From assembly GCF_020858115.1 (NCBI RefSeq), contig NZ_JACYMM010000004.1, positions 372,001 through 436,000 on the forward strand: a DNA stretch of 64,000 nucleotides, given 5' to 3'. The stretch comes from Janthinobacterium sp. FW305-129 (GTDB taxonomy: Bacteria; Pseudomonadota; Gammaproteobacteria; Burkholderiales; Burkholderiaceae_D). The notes beneath the pieces were generated by a model. That model saw only the letters and a program-made list of their open reading frames with translations, searched no databases and was not told the DNA's origin. Below, in pieces: positions 1 through 8,279 of the stretch. Numbering within the stretch: the stretch's first letter is position 1; each line of letters begins with the position of its first letter. A program made the position numbers and the translations under genes.

Positions 1-1
1 C

Positions 2-1213
2 GAAAGCCAGCTGGTGCAGGGCCGGCGCGAATTGCGGCGCATGGTGGCCCAGTTCCAGGCCTGGCTGCGGCGCGAAGCGGCCGATGGCGCCAGCATGGCC
101 ACCGCCGCCGAGGCGCAGCGCCGCTTCACCTTCCTGCGCCTGAAATTCAACGCCGCGCTGACCCAGTTCGACCTGTTCAACGAAGTCATCACGCAGCGCA
201 GCGAGCACAAGACGGGCGTGTGGCTGGCCGGCCTCGACATCGTCGCCGCCGACGCGCTGGCGCTGCCCGGCAATGTGTACCAGGCGCCGCCCGTGATCTG
301 CTACCTGGACCGGGGGCCGGGTGCCGCCATCCGCCGCGCGCGCACGCGCCTGCCGGGCGGCGGCGACAATCCCGTCGCCATCATCCGCCTGCCGCGCGAA
401 CGCATGATCGGCAGCAGCATCGCCTCGTCGCTGGTGCACGAGGTGGGCCACCAGGGCGCGGCCCTGCTGGACCTGGTGGCGTCCCTGCGGCCCATGCTGC
501 AAGCCATGCAGCATGGCGGCAGCGGCCTGGTGCACGTGTGGCAGCTGTGGGAGCGGTGGATTTCCGAAATCGTGGCCGATTTCTGGTCGCTGGCGCGGGT
601 CGGCGTGGCTGCCACCCTGGGCCTGATCGGCGTGGTCAGCCTGCCGCGCGTGTTTGTCTTCCGTCTCAATATCGACGATCCCCATCCGGTGCCCTGGCTG
701 CGGGTACGCCTGAGCTGCGCCATGGGACGGGCCTTGTATCCGCATCCGCAATGGAGCCGGCTGGAGCAGCTGTGGCTGTCGTACTACCCGCTGACCGGCT
801 TGCCGCCGGCCCGCCAGCGCCTGCTGGAGCAGCTGCAGGCCAGCATGGCGGCCCTCGTGGGCTTGCTGGTGCAGCACCGCCCGCCGGCCTTGCGCGGCGG
901 CTCGCTGGCCGAGGCGATGGCCGTGCACACGCGCCAACCGGCCATGCTGGCGCGGCTGTTTCGCAGCTGGAACCTGGCGCCGGGGCAGATGTACGCGGCC
1001 GCGCCGACCCTGGTGTTCGCCGTGCTGGGCCAGGCGCGCGCCAGCGGCAGCCTGAGTCCGGAAGACGAAAGCGAGCTGCTGGGACGCCTGCTGACCCACT
1101 GGGCCCTGCGCAGCACCCTGGACACGTCGGAGCTGTGCGCCGACGTCGTGCGGCATGGCCGCCGGCCCGGCAGGGCGGTAGCGCCCCTGGCATCCCGTTT
1201 GATTATCCATTGA
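2..1213 (+). CDS. HEVGH metallopeptidase-like protein (5' partial)
   Basis: The reading frame is open to the left edge; the first possible start inside is a GTG at 14, but the codons before it continue without a stop, so the gene probably begins outside the window. Counting from that GTG, an HEVGH zinc-binding motif lies at residues 142-146 and an EIVAD segment near residue 185 could supply the third ligand, the usual gluzincin arrangement. A short hydrophobic stretch (about residues 195-215, VGVAATLGLIGVVSLP) follows. I do not recognise a named family, and peptidase activity is inferred only from the motif. It is the first visible gene of a plus-strand operon and ends 10 bases before the next start. 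It might process the unusual small proteins encoded downstream, which is speculation. Confidence 0.6.
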   Translation, partial: ESQLVQGRRELRRMVAQFQAWLRREAADGASMATAAEAQRRFTFLRLKFNAALTQFDLFNEVITQRSEHKTGVWLAGLDIVAADALALPGNVYQAPPVICYLDRGPGAAIRRARTRLPGGGDNPVAIIRLPRERMIGSSIASSLVHEVGHQGAALLDLVASLRPMLQAMQHGGSGLVHVWQLWERWISEIVADFWSLARVGVAATLGLIGVVSLPRVFVFRLNIDDPHPVPWLRVRLSCAMGRALYPHPQWSRLEQLWLSYYPLTGLPPARQRLLEQLQASMAALVGLLVQHRPPALRGGSLAEAMAVHTRQPAMLARLFRSWNLAPGQMYAAAPTLVFAVLGQARASGSLSPEDESELLGRLLTHWALRSTLDTSELCADVVRHGRRPGRAVAPLASRLIIH

Positions 1214-1223
1214 GGAGAATGAC

Positions 1224-3386
1224 ATGAGCAGCAAGATCAGCAGCAAGATGGGTGGCAAGAGCAGGGGGGCGGGCCAGGCTGGCCCGATACACCGCGACGG
1301 CAGCATCGCCGTGACCGTACACGAACAGGATAGCGGGGTCATGGTCGTCAATGCCGCCGTCAGCCTGTACCGGGGGCTTGACGCGGATTGCCATAATTTC
1401 GATCCCGTCACCTGGGTGGCCGATCCCGCCATGCTGGTGGGCGTGCGCTGGACGGATGGCCGTGGCTGCACCGTGTTTTCCGACCTGGCGACGGGCAGCT
1501 ACGTGGGGGTGTACGGCAATTTCCCCACCACCGCGCCCCAGTGCGTGACGGTGCAGGCAGGCTGCAGCGCCGTGCTGTGCTTCAAGCCCCACCTCAATCC
1601 GCAGGTGGGGCTGGCATTCGAGACGCCCGAATGCCAGCCCAGCGATTGCAATTTCGGCAGGGTGGGCGACCGCGCCGTGGCCAGCGTCTCGTTTGACGGC
1701 GATCAAAGCGCCGATGGACGCGACCTGGTGCAGGTCCTGGCCGCCTCGCCGTGGGTGCCCCTGCGCGGCACGCCGAACGCGTTTTCCACGCCCGTGCGGC
1801 GCGCTGGCATGCACCGTTTCGCGGCGCAGATGATGTTGGCGCAGCGGCCGGAACTGCGCAGCGCCTTGCCCGTGCCCGAGGGACTGAGCCCGAACGCCAT
1901 GCTGGCCGTGGACGCGGAATACGAGACGGAAGAGCGCCAGCCGCAGCCCATCTCCGGCAATGTGGGCGTGTCGCTGACGCGCACGGAAACGGAACCGACG
2001 GAAGACTTGCCGCTGTGGACCCTGATACGCAACAGCACCGAGGCGATGTCGTTTACGAATTACCTGCATTTCATGGACAGCCTGTTTTGCGGCGACCTCG
2101 CGAATGTGCGCGGCTTCGAGCAGGAACGCTTCGTCAAGAAGGCCGACATGTTCCAGCAGCTCAAGCAGCGCCGCGCGCTGCCATTCTCGGATTCGGATTC
2201 CTACCGCGTGCTGAAAGTGGCGACGGAAGCGTTCGTGATGGTCAATTGCGGCGTGCTGAACCAGCCGCTGGCCTTCAATCCGGCCGAGGACAATGCCTAC
2301 CTGGACCGGCGCGACATTCCCCAGGGGCGCGACCTGGAAACCGTGCTGCGTAACGATTACCTGGAAAACATCGACGGCTTCCAGACCTTGCCCTACCTGG
2401 CCGTGATCCGCCGCAAGCTGCCCGACATCCCCATCAGCATCCCACGCGGCCAGGAGGGCGAAGTCGACCTGTGCTTTGGCATCATCCAGGAAAAGCTGGC
2501 CAATCCTTGTCTGCTGGAACTGATCTGGTCGTACTGGCATGAAGAAGGCATGCTGGTGCAAACCATGAATGCCATCACGCAGCGCTTCCAGAACCTGCGC
2601 GCGTCCGGCGGTGGCCTCGATCCCCTGTCAAACACGGAAATCGACATGCTGCGTCCCCTGAACAACTTGCTGTGGGGATACACGCAAGATGAGCAGCACC
2701 GGCTGACCGTGGTGCGCCGCAATTACGAGTACGACCACCATTACGGCGTGCGTCTCGATGGCAAGGCGGTGCAGCATTTCCGGCCGGCCGACAGCCGCTC
2801 GAAATTCCTCGAAGCGTTCCACCATTTGCTGCGCCTGCTGACCTCGTTCTACAAGCAGGATGACGACACCACCGTCAAGGCGGATGCCTTCCCCGTGCTG
2901 AATGCCTTGAAGGAAATCCACCTGATCCTGTCGCAGGGCGCGCACAACCAGTTCGGCGACTTGCCGTCGACGGCGCGCATCGAGATGCTGATGCAGCAAT
3001 GGATGCTGGCGCGGCCCGAGTTCCGCGAATTTTTGCCCACGCGCGTGATGGTGGCGTATCCGGAACCGTGGATGGATCGCGTTGATGCCATGAAGAAACT
3101 GCAAGGCTGGACCGATACGAGCGTGATGCATTTCCGCAACCTGGCCATCTTTGGCGAGCAATTGCTGCTCTCCGTGCGCTACGGCAACTGGAGCGATATC
3201 TATGAACCCACGCAAGCCTTCAACTGGGCGCGTTTCTGGCGTCCGCAAGTGCAGGGCTATATCCACGGCTACCGCGCCGCCACCGGGGTGGATTTGTCCG
3301 TCGACAGCAGCGACCCGGTGGTCGAAGCGACGATGCCCTCGGTGTTGCTGCGCCAGCGCCTGAGCCAGCAGCTGCGCAGCGTCTAG
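1224..3386 (+). CDS. Uncharacterised 720-residue protein with beta-sandwich-like N-terminus
   Basis: The ATG at 1224 follows an AGGAGA ribosome site. Residues about 25-125 read like a small beta-sandwich of the carboxypeptidase-regulatory or CNA-B type (alternating VTVHEQDSG, VSLYRGL, GCTVFSDLATGSYVGVYG). Residues about 260-700 look largely helical and rich in aromatic residues (for example LIWSYWHEEGMLVQT and NWARFWRPQVQGYIHGYR). There is no signal peptide or transmembrane helix. I do not recognise the large C-terminal domain. It lies between the metallopeptidase-like gene and a PLP enzyme in a close-packed operon, so it probably works with them. It could be a structural or binding component rather than an enzyme, since no clear catalytic motif is visible. 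Confidence 0.7.
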   Translation: MSSKISSKMGGKSRGAGQAGPIHRDGSIAVTVHEQDSGVMVVNAAVSLYRGLDADCHNFDPVTWVADPAMLVGVRWTDGRGCTVFSDLATGSYVGVYGNFPTTAPQCVTVQAGCSAVLCFKPHLNPQVGLAFETPECQPSDCNFGRVGDRAVASVSFDGDQSADGRDLVQVLAASPWVPLRGTPNAFSTPVRRAGMHRFAAQMMLAQRPELRSALPVPEGLSPNAMLAVDAEYETEERQPQPISGNVGVSLTRTETEPTEDLPLWTLIRNSTEAMSFTNYLHFMDSLFCGDLANVRGFEQERFVKKADMFQQLKQRRALPFSDSDSYRVLKVATEAFVMVNCGVLNQPLAFNPAEDNAYLDRRDIPQGRDLETVLRNDYLENIDGFQTLPYLAVIRRKLPDIPISIPRGQEGEVDLCFGIIQEKLANPCLLELIWSYWHEEGMLVQTMNAITQRFQNLRASGGGLDPLSNTEIDMLRPLNNLLWGYTQDEQHRLTVVRRNYEYDHHYGVRLDGKAVQHFRPADSRSKFLEAFHHLLRLLTSFYKQDDDTTVKADAFPVLNALKEIHLILSQGAHNQFGDLPSTARIEMLMQQWMLARPEFREFLPTRVMVAYPEPWMDRVDAMKKLQGWTDTSVMHFRNLAIFGEQLLLSVRYGNWSDIYEPTQAFNWARFWRPQVQGYIHGYRAATGVDLSVDSSDPVVEATMPSVLLRQRLSQQLRSV

Positions 3387-3406
3387 GGCGGGGGCGGGGC
3401 GCGTGC

Positions 3407-4453
3407 ATGCTCGACTTTACCAGTGCCCTGTACCTGGGCATGCGCCATCCGGCGGCCGCGCTGGCGCCATGGAGCAGCTTGAGCCTGGGCCAGCCGGCGG
3501 CGCTGCGCGAGCCGCCGGGCGCGCAGGCGCTGGCAGCAAGCCTGGCGGTGCTGCAAGGTTGCGAGGCCGCCTGCGTGCTGCCGTCGACCCTGCACCTGTT
3601 CTGGGACCTGTTCGGCATGCTGGCTGCCGAGCGGCTCGTGATCCTCATCGATGGCGGCAGCTACGCCATCGCCCGCTGGGGCGCCGAGCGGGCGCGGGCG
3701 CTGGGCTTGCCGCTGCGTTTGTTTCCCAGCGGCGAGATGGGAACATTGCGGCGCCTGGTGGCGGCCTGGGGCAGGCAAGGGCGGCGTCCCTTGATCCTGG
3801 CCGATGGCTATGTGCCGGGCAGCGAGCAGGCCTTGCCGCTGGCCGCCTATGCGGCCCTGGCGCGCCATGGGGGCGGCTACCTGTTGCTGGACGATACACA
3901 GGTGCTGGGCGTGATGGGCGCGTCCGGCGGCGGCTCGGCGCGGCTGCATCGCTTGCCGGGCGGCTACGACAAGGCGGGCGGCCACCTGATCGTCGGCGCC
4001 TCGCTGGCCAAGGGTTTTGGCGTGCCGCTGGCCGTGCTGGCAGGCAGCGGCGCCCTGCTGCGGCGCTTCGAAGCGCACAGCCAGACGCGCGTGCATGCCA
4101 GCCCGCCCTCGGCCGCCGTGCTGGCGGCGGCGCGGCGGGCGCTGGTGCTCAATGCGCGGCACGGCGACGTCCTGCGCGCCAGGCTGGCGGACAGGGTGGC
4201 GCAATGGCGCAGCGGGATGGCGGCGGCCGGCATCGCTTGCCGGGGCGGCAGTTTCCCCGTGCAGCGCCTGCCCGGACGCGCCCACTTGCAGCCAGCCTTG
4301 CGCGCGGCGGGCGTGCTGGCGCTGGCGCAAGCGGGGGAAGGTCCCGGGGCGCTGACTTTTCTGCTGCGGGCCGACCAGACGCCCGGGCAACTGCAACAGG
4401 CAATGGACTTGCTTGAACATCACACGAGGAGGCGATATGAACGAAGCGTTTGA
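3407..4453 (+). CDS. Divergent PLP-dependent alpha-oxoamine-synthase-like enzyme
   Basis: This 348-residue protein has the landmarks of the 8-amino-7-oxononanoate synthase / 2-amino-3-ketobutyrate-CoA ligase fold: LDFTSALYLG near the N-terminus, a DD pair at 162-163 and the Schiff-base lysine K202 in SLAKGFG followed by a glycine-rich strand. Family members normally have a DDAH motif and an upstream histidine in a DxxxHAS-type motif. Here the first reads DDTQ (Q165) and the second SYAI, so both histidines are replaced. That suggests an altered substrate or reaction; acyl-CoA:amino acid condensation cannot be assumed. It starts 20 bases after the previous gene and its end overlaps the next gene by 17 bases, so it belongs to the same operon. 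Confidence 0.75.
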   Translation: MLDFTSALYLGMRHPAAALAPWSSLSLGQPAALREPPGAQALAASLAVLQGCEAACVLPSTLHLFWDLFGMLAAERLVILIDGGSYAIARWGAERARALGLPLRLFPSGEMGTLRRLVAAWGRQGRRPLILADGYVPGSEQALPLAAYAALARHGGGYLLLDDTQVLGVMGASGGGSARLHRLPGGYDKAGGHLIVGASLAKGFGVPLAVLAGSGALLRRFEAHSQTRVHASPPSAAVLAAARRALVLNARHGDVLRARLADRVAQWRSGMAAAGIACRGGSFPVQRLPGRAHLQPALRAAGVLALAQAGEGPGALTFLLRADQTPGQLQQAMDLLEHHTRRRYERSV

Positions 4454-5297
4454 AATGCTGCCCTTTGCGGGGCAGCCAACAGGGGCCGGCGAGCAGGAGT
4501 GGCTGGGGGAATGGTCGCAGGAGTGGTCGCAGGAATGGCAAGGGGAGGACGAAGCCGAGGCCGAATGGGAGGGCGAACGCCCGCGTCCCGGTAGCGCTCG
4601 CGGCGCCATGCGCGGCGGCGGGCTGCGCGCGCGGCCGCCCTTGCGCGGACAGCGCCGTCCCGCGCCGCCGCGCTACCAGGGGCAGGGCCGCCGGCCGCCC
4701 CGCTATGCTGCCCAGCCCTTGCCCTATCTGCCGCCGCGCTACCGGGGCTGGGGCGGCTATCCCGCCATTTATCCCACGCTGTATCCCGCGCCCTATCCCG
4801 TGGCGGAACCGGCTTTTGGCGACCAGCAGGAGCCGGATGCGGACCAGGGGCTGGACCAGGGGGCGGACCAGGGGCAGGACGACGGCCAGCAGCAGGGCGA
4901 GATCCCGCCCACCCTGGCCGGCACCATGGGCCGGGTGCCGGAAGCGGCCGCCCTGAATTACCTGGCGCTGGGGACGCTGGCCAATGCCCTGCTCGACCCG
5001 AATGGCCGGGGGCCGGGCATGTACGTGATCGAATTCGATGCGGGCGGGCGGCGCCGCGCCTACAGCGGCCAGACGGACGATCTGCACCGGCGTTTGCTGC
5101 AGCACCGGCTGTGCGGCCAGATGATGGGCGTGGACCTGAGCGGGCACCAGGTGTATGTGGCGCCCCTGTCCTCGGCGGCGCAGCGGCGGCGCATCGAGCA
5201 GCGCATCCACGACGACATGTTTGCCAACCAGCGCGGCGTGCTGACCAACCAGCGGCGCGAACTGGAACTGGCCGTGCTCGGTGAAATGTGGAGTTGA
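4437..5297 (+). CDS. Trp/Glu-rich protein with C-terminal GIY-YIG-like domain
   Basis: The ATG at 4437 is set by a perfect AGGAGG at 4427-4432; an upstream in-frame TTG has no such site. The 286-residue protein has three parts. First comes an acidic N-terminus with tandem Trp/Glu units (EWLGEWSQEWSQEWQGE, then EAEWEGE). Next is an Arg/Pro/Tyr-rich low-complexity stretch and a D/Q-rich stretch. The C-terminal domain of about 110 residues has PGMYVIEF, AYSGQTDDLHRRLLQHR and a later IEQRIHDDMF and LTNQRRE, matching the GIY, YIG, Arg, Glu and Asn landmarks of GIY-YIG nucleases. Nuclease activity is an inference. The N-terminus begins with AFEMLPF, resembling AFEVLEF in the next gene's product, which hints at a shared targeting or processing signal. 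Confidence 0.7.
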   Translation: MNEAFEMLPFAGQPTGAGEQEWLGEWSQEWSQEWQGEDEAEAEWEGERPRPGSARGAMRGGGLRARPPLRGQRRPAPPRYQGQGRRPPRYAAQPLPYLPPRYRGWGGYPAIYPTLYPAPYPVAEPAFGDQQEPDADQGLDQGADQGQDDGQQQGEIPPTLAGTMGRVPEAAALNYLALGTLANALLDPNGRGPGMYVIEFDAGGRRRAYSGQTDDLHRRLLQHRLCGQMMGVDLSGHQVYVAPLSSAAQRRRIEQRIHDDMFANQRGVLTNQRRELELAVLGEMWS

Positions 5298-5331
5298 CGA
5301 TAGCACCTTGATAACTGCGAAGGAGAGCATC

Positions 5332-5982
5332 ATGCACCAACTCGAATGCGCATGCGCGCAATGCCGGCAACGGGCCGGCGCCGCGTTTGAAGTGCTGGAA
5401 TTCGGCCGGGACTGGCCCGGCAAGGGCACGGCGCCGGCCGTCTTCGGCGAAGAGGAGGAATTGCAGCTGGCCATGGAATTGCTGGAAGTGGCCAGCGAGG
5501 AGGAACTCGAGCAGTTTCTCGGCAATGTCTTCAAGAGCGTGTGGAAGGGCGTCAAGAAGGTGGGTTCCACCATCGCCAAGGTGGCCAAGCCCCTGGGCGG
5601 GGCCTTGAAGGCCGTGGCCAAGACGGCCTTGCCCTTTGTCGGCGGCGCCCTCGGCTCGATGATCCCGATACCGGGCGTGGGCACGGCGCTCGGTTCGGCC
5701 CTGGGGCGCGCGGCCAGCAATGCGCTGGAGCTGGAAATGGCAGCCGAGGCGCCGGCCGACCGCGAACTGGAGATGGCGCGTCGTTTCGTGCGCATCGCGG
5801 GACAGGCGGCCCGCCTGGCGGCCGACGGCGATGGCAGTGCGCGCGCCGTGGAAAGCGCGCTGACGCGGGCCCTGCACCAGCAATTGCCGCATTTCCGCTC
5901 GCCTGCGCCGCAGCAGGAGGAGGAAAGCGGGCGCTGGCGCCGGCGCGGCAACCGCATCGTCGTTATGGGCGACTGGAACTGA
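5332..5982 (+). CDS. Small acidic and glycine-zipper protein
   Basis: The ATG at 5332 follows AAGGAGAG; an upstream GTG at 5281 lacks a ribosome site. The 216-residue protein starts with a Cys-containing segment (CACAQC) and AFEVLEF, then an E/L-rich acidic helix-like stretch. A basic, glycine-rich, hydrophobic core follows (about residues 62-125: FKSVWKGVKKVGSTIAKVA, then LPFVGGALGSMIPIPGVGTALGSALGRA), which looks membrane-active or oligomerising, like glycine-zipper peptides and some bacteriocins. The C-terminus ends in a basic RWRRRGNRIVVMGDWN tail. I recall similar acidic-leader plus glycine-zipper proteins annotated as hypothetical in other proteobacteria and myxobacteria, but no function. 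It sits in the middle of the operon, 34 bases after the GIY-YIG gene. Confidence 0.7.
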   Translation: MHQLECACAQCRQRAGAAFEVLEFGRDWPGKGTAPAVFGEEEELQLAMELLEVASEEELEQFLGNVFKSVWKGVKKVGSTIAKVAKPLGGALKAVAKTALPFVGGALGSMIPIPGVGTALGSALGRAASNALELEMAAEAPADRELEMARRFVRIAGQAARLAADGDGSARAVESALTRALHQQLPHFRSPAPQQEEESGRWRRRGNRIVVMGDWN

Positions 5983-5998
5983 GCGCAGGGAGGCGGCC

Positions 5999-6733
5999 AT
6001 GGCGCTGGTCATCGATAGCCACTGCCACGCCGGTCCCGGCGACGGCTTGAGCGGGCCGTGGGACAGCGATGCGCCGCTCGATGCTTATTTGCGCCGCGCC
6101 CAGGCGGCCGGCATCGCCCGCAGCGTGCTGTTCGCTACATTTCACTCCGATTACGCGATTGCCAACCACGGCGTGGCGCGCCTGGTCGCTGCCGATCCCC
6201 GGCGTTTTTACGGCTTTGCCTTCGTGCATGCGCGGCGCGACCGGGGCCGCATCCAGGACTTGCTGCGCACGGCCGTCGAGCGCTATGGCTTTGTCGGCAT
6301 CAAGGCGCACCGGTTCGATGCGCGCATCAGCGGCGAAGTGTGCGACGCGGCCCGCTTCTTCGGCTTGCCCGTGCTGTACGACCCGGCCGGCGAAGTGGCC
6401 GTGGCCGAACTGCTGGCGCAGCAGTATCCCGACGTCAACTTCATCCTGCCTCACCTGGGCAGCTTCGCCGACGACTGGGCGGCCCAGCTGGCGCTGATCG
6501 ATCACCTGGTTCGTCACGCGAACATTTACACGGACAGCTCCGGCGTGCGCCGTTTCGACTTGCTGCGGCAGGCCGTGCGGCGCGCGGGGCCGCACAAGGT
6601 CTTGTTCGGCTCGGATGGCCCCTGGCTGCATCCGGGGCTGGAATTGCACAAGATTGAGCTGCTGGGCTTGCCGTCGCTGGATATGGCGCTGATCACGGGG
6701 GGGAATTTTTTGCGGCTGGCGGGACTGGCTTGA
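5999..6733 (+). CDS. Amidohydrolase-2-like TIM-barrel hydrolase
   Basis: This 244-residue protein begins with the metal-binding HxH motif (IDSHCHAG, residues 6-8). It continues with GIKAHRFD, FILPHLGSF and ends with LFGSDGPWL, the ordered strand signatures of the amidohydrolase_2 / TatD-like superfamily of metal-dependent hydrolases and decarboxylases. It should be a cytoplasmic metal-dependent hydrolase; the substrate cannot be told from sequence. It is the last gene of the plus-strand operon, 16 bases after the glycine-zipper gene with a GGGAGG ribosome site. It is convergent with the sigma-54 activator, with only six bases between them. Confidence 0.8.
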   Translation: MALVIDSHCHAGPGDGLSGPWDSDAPLDAYLRRAQAAGIARSVLFATFHSDYAIANHGVARLVAADPRRFYGFAFVHARRDRGRIQDLLRTAVERYGFVGIKAHRFDARISGEVCDAARFFGLPVLYDPAGEVAVAELLAQQYPDVNFILPHLGSFADDWAAQLALIDHLVRHANIYTDSSGVRRFDLLRQAVRRAGPHKVLFGSDGPWLHPGLELHKIELLGLPSLDMALITGGNFLRLAGLA

Positions 6734-6739
6734 GGCAGA

Positions 6740-8125
6740 TCAAAGCGCGGCTGGCGAGGCCGGCAAGGCGGCTGCAGCCGCTTGCGTCGCGCAGGCAGCC
6801 GCCTTGCGGCGTATCTGCAGGGCGCGGTCCGTCACGCCCAGGCGGGCGGCGGCGCGCTGGTTGTTGCCGTGTTCATCGGCCAGCACCAGGCGGATGGCCA
6901 TGTCGGTGGCGCAGCGCGTGATGTGCGACAGCTTGCAGCCCTGGGCCAGGGCGCGCCGCACGGCCGCCTCGAAGTGCTGGTCGGGCCACAGCGGCGCCAG
7001 CAGCCGTTCTTCGGGGGGCAGGGCGCCGATGGTGATGGGGCCGGGGCCGCAATGGCGGTGCCAGATGCGCGTGACGGTCTGGCGCAGTTCGCGCACATTG
7101 CCCGGATAGTCGCGCAGCAGCAAATATTCGCGCACGGCGGCGTCCAGCGGCGGCGCGGGGCGTTGCGCCAGTTCGGCCAGGAAATGGCGGGCCAGGGGCA
7201 GGATATCGTCCTGGCGTTCGCGCAGGGGCGGCGCCTGGCAACGCCAGCCGGCGATACGGTAGTACAGGTCGGCGCGGAAGGCGCCGCGCGCCACTTCGTC
7301 TTCCAGTTCGCGGTTGGTGGCGCAGACGAGCCGAAATTGCGTCGGTTGCCAGGAATTGCCGCCCACGCGCTTGTATTTGCGCTCCTGGATGGCGCGCAGC
7401 AGCTGCGCCTGCAGGGGCAGCGGCAGTTCGCCCACTTCGTCGAGAAACAGCACGCCGCCGTCCGCCAGGGCGAAAGCGCCGTCGCGCGCGCCAGATGCGC
7501 CCGTAAAGGCGCCCCGTTCATGGCCGAACAGTTCGCTGCCGGCCAGGTCCGGCGACAGGGTGGTGCAGTCGAGAATGGTGAAGTCGCCGCTGCAGTTGCC
7601 GAGGCGGTGGACCAGTTGCGCCAATAAATCCTTGCCCGTACCCGTCTCGCCCGTGATCAGCACGGAGGCCTGGCTGAAGGCGGCCATTTCCACCACCTGG
7701 TGCAGCAAGGTGGTCCAGGCCGCGCTGTCGCCCACCAATTGCCGGCGCACGGCGCTGGATGCCAGCAGCTGCGCCACGGCTTGCCAGCGCTGCAGGCGCG
7801 CCAGCACCGGGGCCGCATCGGCGCCGCCGGCTGGCCACAGCAGCACATCGCGTGCGCCAGCGGCCATCAGGGCCCGCTGTTGCGCGCAGCTGGGGGGCTG
7901 GCCGCAGGCGGCAATGGCCAGCACGCGGGCATGGCCGCACAGCGCCGGCAGCGCTTGCAGCAGCGCCGCATCGGCCTCGGCAAACAGCACGATGCCCGCG
8001 CCGTCTTCTTCACCATCGTGCCGCCGGGCTACAGTTACCTGAGCCTGCTTCAATGCCGCCATCAGCAAGGCGCCACTGCCAGCCGCCGCCTGCTGCACGA
8101 TTTCCAGCCACACCTTGAGCGTCAT
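6740..8125 (-). CDS. Sigma-54-dependent transcriptional activator
   Basis: Counting from the ATG at 8125, the protein has 461 residues. Residues 1-125 resemble a receiver fold (VLAIAACG, ALMAAGARDVLLW) but show no phosphorylatable Asp pocket. The AAA+ domain has Walker A GETGTGK at 159-165, the sigma-54 contact motif GAFTGA at 205-210, and a Walker B LFLDEVGEL. The C-terminus has a Fis-type helix-turn-helix (ARLGVTDRALQIRRKA). It therefore should activate RpoN promoters through ATP hydrolysis, probably without classical phosphorylation. Earlier starts (ATG 8158, TTG 8218) are possible, and none has a strong ribosome site. It faces the unusual operon at 1-6733 and is the natural candidate for its regulator; the target promoter would lie left of the window. 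Confidence 0.85.
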   Translation of the reverse strand: MTLKVWLEIVQQAAAGSGALLMAALKQAQVTVARRHDGEEDGAGIVLFAEADAALLQALPALCGHARVLAIAACGQPPSCAQQRALMAAGARDVLLWPAGGADAAPVLARLQRWQAVAQLLASSAVRRQLVGDSAAWTTLLHQVVEMAAFSQASVLITGETGTGKDLLAQLVHRLGNCSGDFTILDCTTLSPDLAGSELFGHERGAFTGASGARDGAFALADGGVLFLDEVGELPLPLQAQLLRAIQERKYKRVGGNSWQPTQFRLVCATNRELEDEVARGAFRADLYYRIAGWRCQAPPLRERQDDILPLARHFLAELAQRPAPPLDAAVREYLLLRDYPGNVRELRQTVTRIWHRHCGPGPITIGALPPEERLLAPLWPDQHFEAAVRRALAQGCKLSHITRCATDMAIRLVLADEHGNNQRAAARLGVTDRALQIRRKAAACATQAAAAALPASPAAL

Positions 8126-8225
8126 ATGCCAGCCATCACGAGGGCACGAGTCGCCCATCTTAGAAGCCCGATACCCCAGCCGTTTGATCTGGCGCAAGCG
8201 TGCGCGGGAGGCACACAATGAAAAA

Positions 8226-8251
8226 CGCCGCCTGACTCACATTAGGCGGCG
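8226..8251 (-). terminator. Rho-independent terminator of the decarboxylase gene
   Basis: An 8-bp GC-rich stem (CGCCGCCT / AGGCGGCG) with a 10-base loop is followed on the minus strand by a run of five Ts (plus-strand A run at 8221-8225). It sits about 145 bases downstream of the decarboxylase stop codon, beyond a palindromic repeat, and before the end of any convergent gene. Confidence 0.75.
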
Positions 8252-8279
8252 CTATTAATGAAGTTCAACGAACATCACG

